From Patescibacteria group bacterium (lineage in GTDB: Bacteria > Patescibacteriota > Minisyncoccia > UBA6257 > GWB1-50-10): a stretch of DNA of 11,097 nucleotides. Location of the stretch: positions 1 through 11,097 of the forward strand of contig JAMCRC010000035.1 in NCBI GenBank assembly GCA_023380415.1, in the 5' to 3' direction. Under the pieces are notes generated by a model. That model was given only the letters and a program-made list of their open reading frames with translations, was not told where the DNA came from and did not search any database. Below are positions 6,136 through 11,097 of the stretch, one piece after another. The translations under genes and the position numbers were made by a program. Within the stretch, counting starts at the first letter, position 1. Each line of letters starts with the position of its first letter.

Positions 6136-6969
6136 ATGTTCGACATAAAAAGAATCTACGTTAAGGCGGAAAAAGGGGACGGTTTCCGGGTCTTGGTCGA
6201 CCGGCTTTGGCCAAGGGGCGTTTCGAAAAAGGACGCCCGTCTCGATCTTTGGCTCAAGGATATCGCGCCGAGCGATGCTTTGCGGAATTGGTTCGGCCAC
6301 GACCCGAGGAAATGGCCGGCCTTCGAGAAGAGATACGCCGCCGAGCTCAAGGGCAAACCGGGGCTCGTTGAGTTCCTGCGCGCCAAAGAGCGGGCCGGAA
6401 AGAAAGTGACGTTGCTCTTCGCCGCCGAGGACGAGGCACGCAATAACGCCGCGGCCTTGAAAAGATATCTGGCGAACGGCCCGAAGATGAAGTTCCCGGC
6501 CGGCATGCCGAAGGCGGGGAGCATAGCGCCGGAAATAGAATTACCGGATCAGGTGGGCGTTTGGCACCGCCTTTCCTACCACTGCGGCGGCTGGGTGCTT
6601 CTTTATTTCTATCCCAAGGACAATACGCCGGGATGCACCAAAGAGGCCTGCGGCTTGCGCGATTATTTCCCGAACTTCAAAAAGCTCAAGGCCAAGGTCT
6701 TCGGCATTAGCGTCGATTCGGTCCAAAGCCACGCCAAGTTCGCGAAGAAATACAAACTGCCATTCACTCTTCTTTCGGACGAAGGCCGGGTGGCCGTCAG
6801 AATGTACGGCGTTTGGGGAAAGAAGAAATTCATGGGCCGCGAATACGAGGGTACGCTCCGCACATCGTTTTTGATCGACCCCAAGGGGAAGATCCGGAAG
6901 GTCTATAAGGATGTCGATCCGGCCGTTCACGCCAAGGAGGTGCTCGCCGACCTGGAGGACCTAAAATAG
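6136..6969 (+). CDS. DUF488 (YeaO-like) domain fused to Prx-Q/BCP peroxiredoxin
   Basis: One 277-residue ORF with two domains. Residues 1 to about 113 are a DUF488/YeaO-like domain, with the hallmarks VLVDRLWPRGVSK (19-31) and LKDIAPSDALRNWFGHDPRKW (40-60); its biochemical role is not established. Residues about 125-277 are a complete bacterioferritin-comigratory-protein (PrxQ) peroxiredoxin: YPKDNTPGCTKEACGLRD holds the peroxidatic C167 and the resolving C172, five residues apart as in Prx-Q, with the active-site arginine R242 in LRTSFLID. The second half should reduce hydrogen peroxide or organic hydroperoxides using a thioredoxin- or glutaredoxin-like donor in the cytoplasm. The two domains are normally separate proteins. 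The linker contains two methionines (M118, M124) that look like a peroxiredoxin N-terminus, so internal initiation could also make the free enzyme. No frameshift is needed to join the halves. Confidence 0.92.
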   Translation: MFDIKRIYVKAEKGDGFRVLVDRLWPRGVSKKDARLDLWLKDIAPSDALRNWFGHDPRKWPAFEKRYAAELKGKPGLVEFLRAKERAGKKVTLLFAAEDEARNNAAALKRYLANGPKMKFPAGMPKAGSIAPEIELPDQVGVWHRLSYHCGGWVLLYFYPKDNTPGCTKEACGLRDYFPNFKKLKAKVFGISVDSVQSHAKFAKKYKLPFTLLSDEGRVAVRMYGVWGKKKFMGREYEGTLRTSFLIDPKGKIRKVYKDVDPAVHAKEVLADLEDLK

Positions 6970-6971
6970 GG

Positions 6972-7020
6972 TTATCCCCAGAATGGAAGGAGGTCCGACC
7001 TCCTTCCATTCTGGGGATAA
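6972..7020. repeat. perfect 23-bp inverted repeat (hairpin with 3-base loop)
   Basis: The left arm 6972-6994 begins TTATCCCCAGAATGG and ends AAGGAGGT. The right arm 6998-7020 is its exact reverse complement, with loop CCG. It begins 3 bases after the fusion-gene stop and ends 8 bases before the acylphosphatase ATG at 7029. Neither strand has a T-run after the stem, so it is not a standard intrinsic terminator. The top of the stem pairs a consensus Shine-Dalgarno core (6987-6994) with an anti-Shine-Dalgarno core (6998-7005). Confidence 0.9.
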
Positions 7021-7028
7021 GTCCGGCG

Positions 7029-7325
7029 ATGAATATACAGTTCCCTAAATATATGCAAAAGACCTATGAGATAAAGATCTACGGACGCGTCCAGGGAGTG
7101 AACTTCCGGCGCACCGCCGCCTGGCGGGCCAGGATGTTCGGCGTCGTCGGATTCGTCCGGAACGAACCGGACGGCAGCGTTTTCGTCGAAGCGGAGGGCG
7201 ATGAAGAATGTCTCGGAAAATTCCTCGCCTGGTGCCGGAAGGGCTCGCTTCTCGCCAAGGTCGAACGGATCGACGTTTCCGGAATAGAGACAAAAAATTA
7301 CAAGGAGTTTAAGATACAAAGATAA
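7029..7325 (+). CDS. acyP: acylphosphatase
   Basis: The protein has the complete acylphosphatase fold of about 90 residues. The phosphate-binding loop YGRVQGVNFRR carries the catalytic arginine, and GFVRNEPDGSVFVEAEGDE carries the catalytic asparagine; both lie in their usual context. The enzyme hydrolyses carboxyl-phosphate bonds such as acetyl phosphate or 1,3-bisphosphoglycerate in the cytoplasm. Two in-frame ATGs are possible: 7029 (98 aa) and 7053 (90 aa, MQKTYEIKIYGRVQG). The family usually begins right before the first strand, which favours 7053. A GATAAG hexamer 7 bases before 7029 matches the leaderless spacing of neighbours and favours 7029. I keep 7029 with reserve. The stop overlaps the ATG of the nuclease gene (TAATG). 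Confidence 0.9.
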   Translation: MNIQFPKYMQKTYEIKIYGRVQGVNFRRTAAWRARMFGVVGFVRNEPDGSVFVEAEGDEECLGKFLAWCRKGSLLAKVERIDVSGIETKNYKEFKIQR

Positions 7326-8068
7326 TGCCCAACGGCCAGCGCACCCGCAACATCTACAATCCCGATTCGGAGGAGCCCTATAAGGTGAGCCGCTCGAAGA
7401 TCGAAATGTTCACCGAATGTCCCCGGTGCTTTTATCTGGACCTCCGCCTCGGCGTCGGCCGGCCCTCGATGCCTGGTTTTTCTCTGAACAGCGCCGTCGA
7501 CGCGCTTCTCAAAAAAGAGTTCGATATCCACCGGGCGGAAGGCACGGCCCATCCCTTGATGAGGGCCTACGGCATCGACGCCGTTCCTTTGGCCCATGAT
7601 TCGATGGACGACTGGCGCAACAACTTCCGCGGCGTCCAGTTCTATCACGAACCGACCGGCTTCCTGGTCTTCGGCGCGGTGGACGATATTTGGATAAACA
7701 AGAAAGGAGAGCTGATCGTCGTCGACTACAAGGCGACCAGTACTTCGGCGACGCTCACGCTCGAAACGGAGCACCGCCAGCCGTACAAGCGCCAGCTCGA
7801 GGTTTACCAGTGGCTCTTGGAGCAGAACGGCTTTCCGGTGTCGAAGACGGCTTACATCGTCTATGCGAACGGCGACAAGGATAAGAAGGCCTTCGACGGA
7901 AAGCTCGAGTTCAACATCGAGGTCCTGGCTCACGAAGGAAAGAATGCCTGGGTCGAGCCGGCGCTCGTCAATATGAAGAAGTGCTTGAGCGGCGAACTGC
8001 CGGAACCCGCCGCCGGCTGCGAGCACTGTGAGTACCGCGCCGCGGCGGCGAAATACGAGGCCGAGTAG
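7325..8068 (+). CDS. PD-(D/E)XK nuclease family protein with four cysteines (RecB/Cas4-like)
   Basis: A 247-residue protein with the PD-(D/E)XK core. D120 in GAVDD and the strand ELIVVDYKAT with D134 and K136 form the metal-binding and catalytic set, and QLEVY (157-161) is the QxxxY motif of RecB/Cas4-type nucleases. Two cysteine pairs, C32-x2-C35 near the N-terminus and C232-x2-C235 near the C-terminus, frame the domain. In AddB and Cas4 such cysteines bind an iron-sulfur cluster, so a zinc or Fe-S site is plausible, although the 2+2 arrangement differs from the 1+3 of those families. The segment SRSKIEMFTECPRCFYL is the usual N-terminal helix of RecB-like nucleases. No cas gene, helicase or CRISPR array lies nearby, so its role (repair, or a stand-alone exonuclease) is open. 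It is translationally coupled to acylphosphatase by a TAATG overlap and ends at a terminator. Confidence 0.85.
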   Translation: MPNGQRTRNIYNPDSEEPYKVSRSKIEMFTECPRCFYLDLRLGVGRPSMPGFSLNSAVDALLKKEFDIHRAEGTAHPLMRAYGIDAVPLAHDSMDDWRNNFRGVQFYHEPTGFLVFGAVDDIWINKKGELIVVDYKATSTSATLTLETEHRQPYKRQLEVYQWLLEQNGFPVSKTAYIVYANGDKDKKAFDGKLEFNIEVLAHEGKNAWVEPALVNMKKCLSGELPEPAAGCEHCEYRAAAAKYEAE

Positions 8069-8085
8069 CGCACCGGGCGGTGGAT

Positions 8086-8111
8086 AAGCCGCTTAAGAAG
8101 AGCGGCTTTTT
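8086..8111 (+). terminator. Rho-independent terminator after the nuclease gene
   Basis: AAGCCGCT (8086-8093) pairs with AGCGGCTT (8101-8108) around a 7-base loop, followed by a T-run to 8111. The promoter elements of the next gene start inside this hairpin. Confidence 0.85.
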
Positions 8112-8121
8112 GATTTAGAAT
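8093..8121 (+). promoter_or_regulatory. promoter of the GlcD-like gene, overlapping the terminator
   Basis: TAGAAT (8116-8121, 5 of 6 consensus bases) ends 9 bases before the ATG at 8131. TTAAGA (8093-8098, 4 of 6) lies exactly 17 bases upstream, in the loop of the preceding terminator. No Shine-Dalgarno sequence is evident between the -10 and the ATG beyond a short AGGAAA. Confidence 0.5.
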
Positions 8122-8130
8122 AGGAAACAT

Positions 8131-9792
8131 ATGCTTACCGACGAACTCAGAAAGGTTATAAAGGGGGACGTGATGAGCGATGAAGAAACTCTGGATAGGT
8201 ACAGCGAGGATTATTCCATCTTCAAGGTAAGGCCCCAAGTCGTGGTCTTCCCGAGGGACGAAGCGGACGTCGAGGCGCTCGTGCAATTCGCGGCTGAAAA
8301 AAAGGCGAAAGGCCAGCCGATGTCGCTCACGGGTCGTTCGGCCGGAACGGATATGTCCGGCGGACCGCTCAACGACTCGGTCATCGTGGAATTCACTAAA
8401 TATTTCAATAACATCAGAGAAATTAGCCCCTTCGACGCGGCTCAGGGCGACAACGGCTATGCCGTTGTCGAACCAGGCGTCTATTTCCGCGATTTCGAGA
8501 AGAAGCTCAACGAGAAAGACCTGCTCTATCCGCCTTACCCGGCCTCGAAGGACCTTTGCGCCCTGGGCGGCATGGTGAACAACAACTCCGGCGGCGAGCT
8601 CACTTTGCGTTACGGCAAGACCGAGAACTATGTCGAGGAGGTGAATATCGTATTAGGCGACGGCAAGCTGCATAACCTGAAAGCGCTCTCCGGAAACGAG
8701 CTCGAGAAGAAGCTCGCGGAGAAAAGCTACGAAGGGGATATCTACCGCAGGCTCTATAAGCTGATCGACGATAATTATGGCGAGATAATGGCCGCGAAGC
8801 CGAAGGTCACCAAGAACTCGGCCGGTTACTATCTTTGGAACGTTTACGACAAGGCTAAGAATGTGTTCGATATCACGAAAGTGATCGTTGGCTCGCAGGG
8901 GACATTCGGCCTTCTCACCTCTGCCAAGCTCAGGCTAGTGCCGGCGCCGAAATGCACCCGCCTCGTCGTCATCTTTTCGAAGACGCTCAAGCCCGTTCCG
9001 GATCTTGTTAACGACCTATTGGCCCTGAAGCCCGAGAGCATCGAGTCGTACGATGACAAGACGATGGGTCTCGCGATGAAGTTCTTCTTCACCCTAATGA
9101 AGCTCATGAAGGGCGGGCTCTTCAAGCTGATGTTCGAGTTCATCCCCGAGCTTTTTATGCTCATCCGCGGGGGAATGCCGAAGATGATCCTCCTTGTCTC
9201 CGTGACGGCCGATGACGAGAACGAGCTCGAAAAGAGGGCTCAGGAAGTGGTCGCGGCGGCGAAGAAATACGGACTCCTCGTCCGGAACGTCAAAAGCGAC
9301 GCGGAGTCGCAGGAATACTGGACGATCCGCCGACAGAGCTTTGCTTTGATCCACAGCCACGTCAAAGGAATGGACGCCGCCGCCTTCATCGACGACATCA
9401 TCGTGGAGCCGAAATACATGCCGGAAATACTGCCTGAGGTGAACGCCATTTTGGACAAGCATAAGGACAAGTTGGTCTATACGATCGCGGGACACCCGGG
9501 AAACGGCAATTTCCACATCATACCGCTCGTCCATTTGAACGATCCCGAAACGCGGAAGATCATTCCGGAGGTGACGGAGGCGGTGTATCAGCTCGTTTTC
9601 AAATATGGCGGATCCATAACGGCCGAGCATAATGACGGGCTCATCCGCACGCCCTATCTCAAGGAGATGTACGGTGAAAAAATAACGGCGCTTTTCGCCG
9701 AGACCAAGAAGATCTTCGACCCGCAGGACATTTTCAACCCAGGCAAGAAAGTGGGCGCGACGCTCGAATACGCCGAGGAGCACGTGAAGTGA
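8131..9792 (+). CDS. FAD-binding oxidoreductase, GlcD / D-lactate dehydrogenase-like
   Basis: A 553-residue flavoprotein of the VAO/PCMH superfamily. The N-terminal FAD-binding domain shows the pyrophosphate loop TGRSAGTDMSGG (67-78), GGMVNNNSGG (146-155) and VGSQGTFG (253-260). The C-terminal FAD-oxidase domain shows GHPGNGNFH (454-462), the EHNDG segment (499-503) and the closing FDPQDIFNPGKK (529-540). The family oxidises 2-hydroxy acids such as D-lactate or glycolate and passes electrons to quinone or another carrier. The exact substrate cannot be assigned. There is no Fe-S (CCG) domain and no GlcE/GlcF partner nearby. A hydrophobic and basic stretch (about 312-350, rich in F, L, M, K, G) could attach it peripherally to the membrane, as in respiratory D-lactate dehydrogenase. 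The gene is monocistronic between a terminator and a convergent gene. Confidence 0.92.
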   Translation: MLTDELRKVIKGDVMSDEETLDRYSEDYSIFKVRPQVVVFPRDEADVEALVQFAAEKKAKGQPMSLTGRSAGTDMSGGPLNDSVIVEFTKYFNNIREISPFDAAQGDNGYAVVEPGVYFRDFEKKLNEKDLLYPPYPASKDLCALGGMVNNNSGGELTLRYGKTENYVEEVNIVLGDGKLHNLKALSGNELEKKLAEKSYEGDIYRRLYKLIDDNYGEIMAAKPKVTKNSAGYYLWNVYDKAKNVFDITKVIVGSQGTFGLLTSAKLRLVPAPKCTRLVVIFSKTLKPVPDLVNDLLALKPESIESYDDKTMGLAMKFFFTLMKLMKGGLFKLMFEFIPELFMLIRGGMPKMILLVSVTADDENELEKRAQEVVAAAKKYGLLVRNVKSDAESQEYWTIRRQSFALIHSHVKGMDAAAFIDDIIVEPKYMPEILPEVNAILDKHKDKLVYTIAGHPGNGNFHIIPLVHLNDPETRKIIPEVTEAVYQLVFKYGGSITAEHNDGLIRTPYLKEMYGEKITALFAETKKIFDPQDIFNPGKKVGATLEYAEEHVK

Positions 9793-9803
9793 CGCGCGGA
9801 TAT

Positions 9804-9832
9804 AAAAACGCCCTCACGATTGCGAGAGCGTT
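9804..9832 (-). terminator. terminator of the 191-aa orphan gene, overlapping its 3' end
   Basis: On the minus strand, AACGCTCTC (9832-9824) pairs with GAGGGCGTT (9815-9807) with one mismatch, followed by a T-run (9808-9804). The stem includes the last codons and abuts or overlaps the TGA of the minus-strand gene (9816-9814). It also lies in the 21-base gap downstream of the GlcD-like gene, but lacks a T-tract on the plus strand. Confidence 0.65.
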
Positions 9833-10389
9833 GTCGCGGAAACCTTCGGCAGAGCCGGTTCCACGACGGTGATGTAATTACCCTTGAACCATTGCAGGCG
9901 GCCGCCATCCAGCACGAGCTGGACCAGCATTTTTTCGGATCCACCTTCGCCGTGGTCGATGCGGACCACCGGGTAAAAGAGCAGTCCTTCCTTGCTGACC
10001 GGCGATCCAAGGATATTAATGATGACGCTTTCCGCCGGTCTTTCCCGCAGCTTCGTCCAGTCGAATCCGGCGTTCGCGAGCAGGGAAAACGTATCCCTGA
10101 TATCGCCCGCGCTGTGCCTCATGCCGTGAACCTTGGCCACGACCTGAGAAGTGGTATAGCCGGCGTTCAATCTGGCGAGCCTGGGCCGGGTACGCATGGC
10201 GCTCTGCGCGAGCCCGCTTGGCGGGAAGTCGGCGTCCAGGATGTCGAACTTCTCGAACATATCCCGGAAGTCCGAGACCGGAGCCGCGTAGTCGACCAAT
10301 ATCTCATCCTCATTCGGCGGGACGATCGAAAGACCGTCGATCGGCCTGGCGAGCGCGTTCACCGGATACAGATCGCTGTCTGCTTTCAT
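9814..10389 (-). CDS. orphan 191-residue soluble protein, unknown function
   Basis: I do not recognise this family. The 191-residue protein has no signal peptide, no membrane helix and no cysteine. A Pro/Asp-rich N-terminal part (NALARPIDGLSIVPPNEDE) is followed by a helical middle (QVVAKVHGMRHSAGDIRDTF) and a beta-rich C-terminal part (SVIINILGSPVSKEG, EKMLVQLVLDGGRLQWFKG). The C-terminal half reads like a small beta-domain with a ligand or strand-pairing role, but that is only an impression. The start is secure: a consensus AAGGAGGT lies 5 bases before the ATG (10402-10395 on this strand). A hairpin terminator overlaps its end. The opposite strand has a similar-sized ORF over the same region, but without such signals, so the minus strand is chosen. 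Confidence 0.8.
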   Translation of the reverse strand: MKADSDLYPVNALARPIDGLSIVPPNEDEILVDYAAPVSDFRDMFEKFDILDADFPPSGLAQSAMRTRPRLARLNAGYTTSQVVAKVHGMRHSAGDIRDTFSLLANAGFDWTKLRERPAESVIINILGSPVSKEGLLFYPVVRIDHGEGGSEKMLVQLVLDGGRLQWFKGNYITVVEPALPKVSATTLSQS

Positions 10390-10394
10390 TTTCT

Positions 10395-10402
10395 ACCTCC
10401 TT
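10395..10402 (-). promoter_or_regulatory. consensus Shine-Dalgarno site of the 191-aa gene
   Basis: On the minus strand this reads AAGGAGGT, fully complementary to the 16S rRNA 3' end, 5 bases before the ATG at 10389. It decides the start and is the only textbook ribosome binding site in front of a gene in this window. An A-rich stretch with TAATTT (10412-10407) precedes it and may hold the -10 (weak). Confidence 0.85.
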
Positions 10403-10476
10403 TTTTAAATTACCGCTCGCTTGAACGATAGACCGCCCGGCGGGCCCCGTCAATGGCGGCCGGGACCGAATTCGGA

Positions 10477-10482
10477 TAGGAT
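10477..10482 (+). promoter_or_regulatory. candidate -10 box of tgt
   Basis: TAGGAT (4 of 6 consensus bases) ends 7 bases before the ATG at 10490, the same spacing as at other genes here. It overlaps the alternative in-frame ATG at 10481, which argues for the later start. No clear -35 is seen. Confidence 0.4.
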
Positions 10483-10489
10483 GGAATCG

Positions 10490-11097
10490 ATGTTCGGTTT
10501 CAATATCCTCGCGAAGGACAACGGGTCCCGCGCCCGGTCGGGCGTCATAGAAACGCCCCACGGGACAGTCGAGACGCCGGCCTACACTATCGTCGGCACG
10601 AACGCGGCCGTGCGCACGCTCAAGCCGGAAGACCTGCCCTGGACCAAAACCAAGCTCATTATCGCGAATACTTACCACCTGTGGCGCGAGCTGGGCGAAA
10701 AGCTCGATGCTTTCGAAGGCCTTCATAAAAGAATGGGTTTTGAGGGTACCATCATGACGGACAGCGGGGGATTCCAGGTCTTCAGTTTGGGTTTTGCCCG
10801 CGAGCACGGCGTGGGAAAGATAGCGAACATTTTTCCCGGTATCGCCGATGAGCGCATATCTTTCGGAACCGCGGTGCGCTCGCTCCTGCGGCGAGCGCCC
10901 ACTGCGCTCTCGTCTCGACGCCCGCCTCACGGCGGGACCAAGCCGTCGAGACTCCGAGAGATTCCTCAAGACACGACGCTCATCGGCGAGCGTGAGAACT
11001 TAGTGAGCATAACCGACGAGGGCGTGCACTTCCGCGACGGCGATCGCGACCTTTTTCTTAATCCCGAAATATCGATCGGCATTCAGGAAAAATTAGG
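10490..11097 (+). CDS. tgt: queuine tRNA-ribosyltransferase (Tgt), 3'-truncated by window edge
   Basis: The frame from the ATG at 10490 is open to the window end (202 full codons). It encodes the N-terminal part of tRNA-guanine transglycosylase, which exchanges the wobble guanine of GUN-anticodon tRNAs for a queuosine precursor. Family segments in order: GVIETPHGTVETPAYTIVGT (18-37), LIIANTYHLW (57-66, HL region), and the catalytic-site block MTDSGGFQVFSLG (89-101) with the conserved aspartate D91. Normally only a short linker then leads to the EEGVxF strand; here about 74 residues separate FSLG from DEGVHF (176-181), after which the family pattern resumes (LNPEISIGIQEKL). Part of this insert (about 129-157) is encoded by two palindromes. 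An in-frame ATG at 10481 would add three residues. The zinc-binding C-terminus lies outside the window. Confidence 0.92.
   Translation, partial: MFGFNILAKDNGSRARSGVIETPHGTVETPAYTIVGTNAAVRTLKPEDLPWTKTKLIIANTYHLWRELGEKLDAFEGLHKRMGFEGTIMTDSGGFQVFSLGFAREHGVGKIANIFPGIADERISFGTAVRSLLRRAPTALSSRRPPHGGTKPSRLREIPQDTTLIGERENLVSITDEGVHFRDGDRDLFLNPEISIGIQEKL
10876..10960. repeat. double palindromic element inside tgt
   Basis: Hairpin 1: GCGCTCGC (10876-10883) pairs with GCGAGCGC (10891-10898) around a 7-base loop. Hairpin 2 is a nested long stem: CTCTCG (10907-10912) with CGAGAG (10955-10960), TCTCGACG (10913-10920) with CGTCGAGA (10944-10951), and CCCGCC (10921-10926) with GGCGGG (10931-10936), with small asymmetric bulges. 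GGCGAGCG recurs as a direct repeat at 10890-10897 and 10985-10992. The element is in frame with Tgt, contains no stop, and coincides with a stretch absent from ordinary Tgt proteins. Confidence 0.75.

Noticed and set aside
7325..8068. Cas4 of a CRISPR-Cas locus
   Set aside because: No repeat array or other cas gene is in the window, and the cysteine layout does not match Cas4.
8086..8111. riboswitch or attenuator in front of the GlcD-like gene
   Set aside because: The hairpin is a plain terminator for the upstream gene, and the next promoter starts within it; no leader remains to hold a switch.
9820..10431. 203-codon plus-strand ORF opposite the 191-aa gene
   Set aside because: It has no ribosome binding site or recognisable motif, while the minus-strand gene has a consensus SD and a terminator.
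10310..10969. 219-codon minus-strand ORF over tgt
   Set aside because: It lies antisense to a clearly recognisable Tgt and is a mirror frame.

Overview
The window looks like a piece of a Patescibacteria/CPR (Parcubacteria-like) chromosome. The reasons are a DUF5652 small membrane protein next to other tiny membrane proteins, a compact PD-(D/E)XK nuclease, very tight gene packing, short GC-rich hairpin terminators, and many genes whose only upstream signal is a -10-like hexamer 6-9 bases before the ATG. This assignment is an inference from gene content; no rRNA or tRNA is present to confirm it.

Layout, left to right. (1) 1-466 (+): the 3' part of an ArsR-type repressor and a glutaredoxin-like protein, closed by a strong terminator. 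(2) 537-4015 (+): a three-gene export operon made of a HlyD/MacA-type adaptor, a MacB/LolD-type ATPase and a MacB-type permease. A 27-residue membrane peptide with its own promoter follows (4064-4147). (3) 4241-4266: a bidirectional terminator shared with the convergent orphan gene 4270-5703 (-, 477 aa). That gene diverges from a DUF5652 gene (5750-5977, +) across a 46-bp bidirectional promoter. (4) 5983-8068 (+): a 46-aa membrane peptide, a DUF488-peroxiredoxin fusion, a perfect 23-bp inverted repeat, then acylphosphatase translationally coupled to a PD-(D/E)XK nuclease, closed by a terminator. (5) 8131-9792 (+): a GlcD/D-lactate-dehydrogenase-like flavoprotein. It converges on a 191-aa orphan gene (9814-10389, -), the only gene here with a textbook Shine-Dalgarno sequence. 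(6) 10490-end (+): the 5' part of tgt (queuine tRNA-ribosyltransferase), carrying an unusual in-frame insert built from two GC-rich palindromes.

Functionally the window mixes thiol-redox and peroxide defence (glutaredoxin, Prx-Q), a tripartite-like ABC exporter, a flavin oxidoreductase and tRNA modification. No complete defence system, CRISPR array, transposase, tRNA or rRNA was found. The items most worth a second look are the palindromic insert in tgt, the perfect hairpin that pairs an SD core with an anti-SD core, the recurrent leaderless-start architecture, the DUF488-peroxiredoxin fusion, and the two orphan minus-strand genes. No stretch longer than about 125 bases lacks a gene; the longest is 4148-4269.
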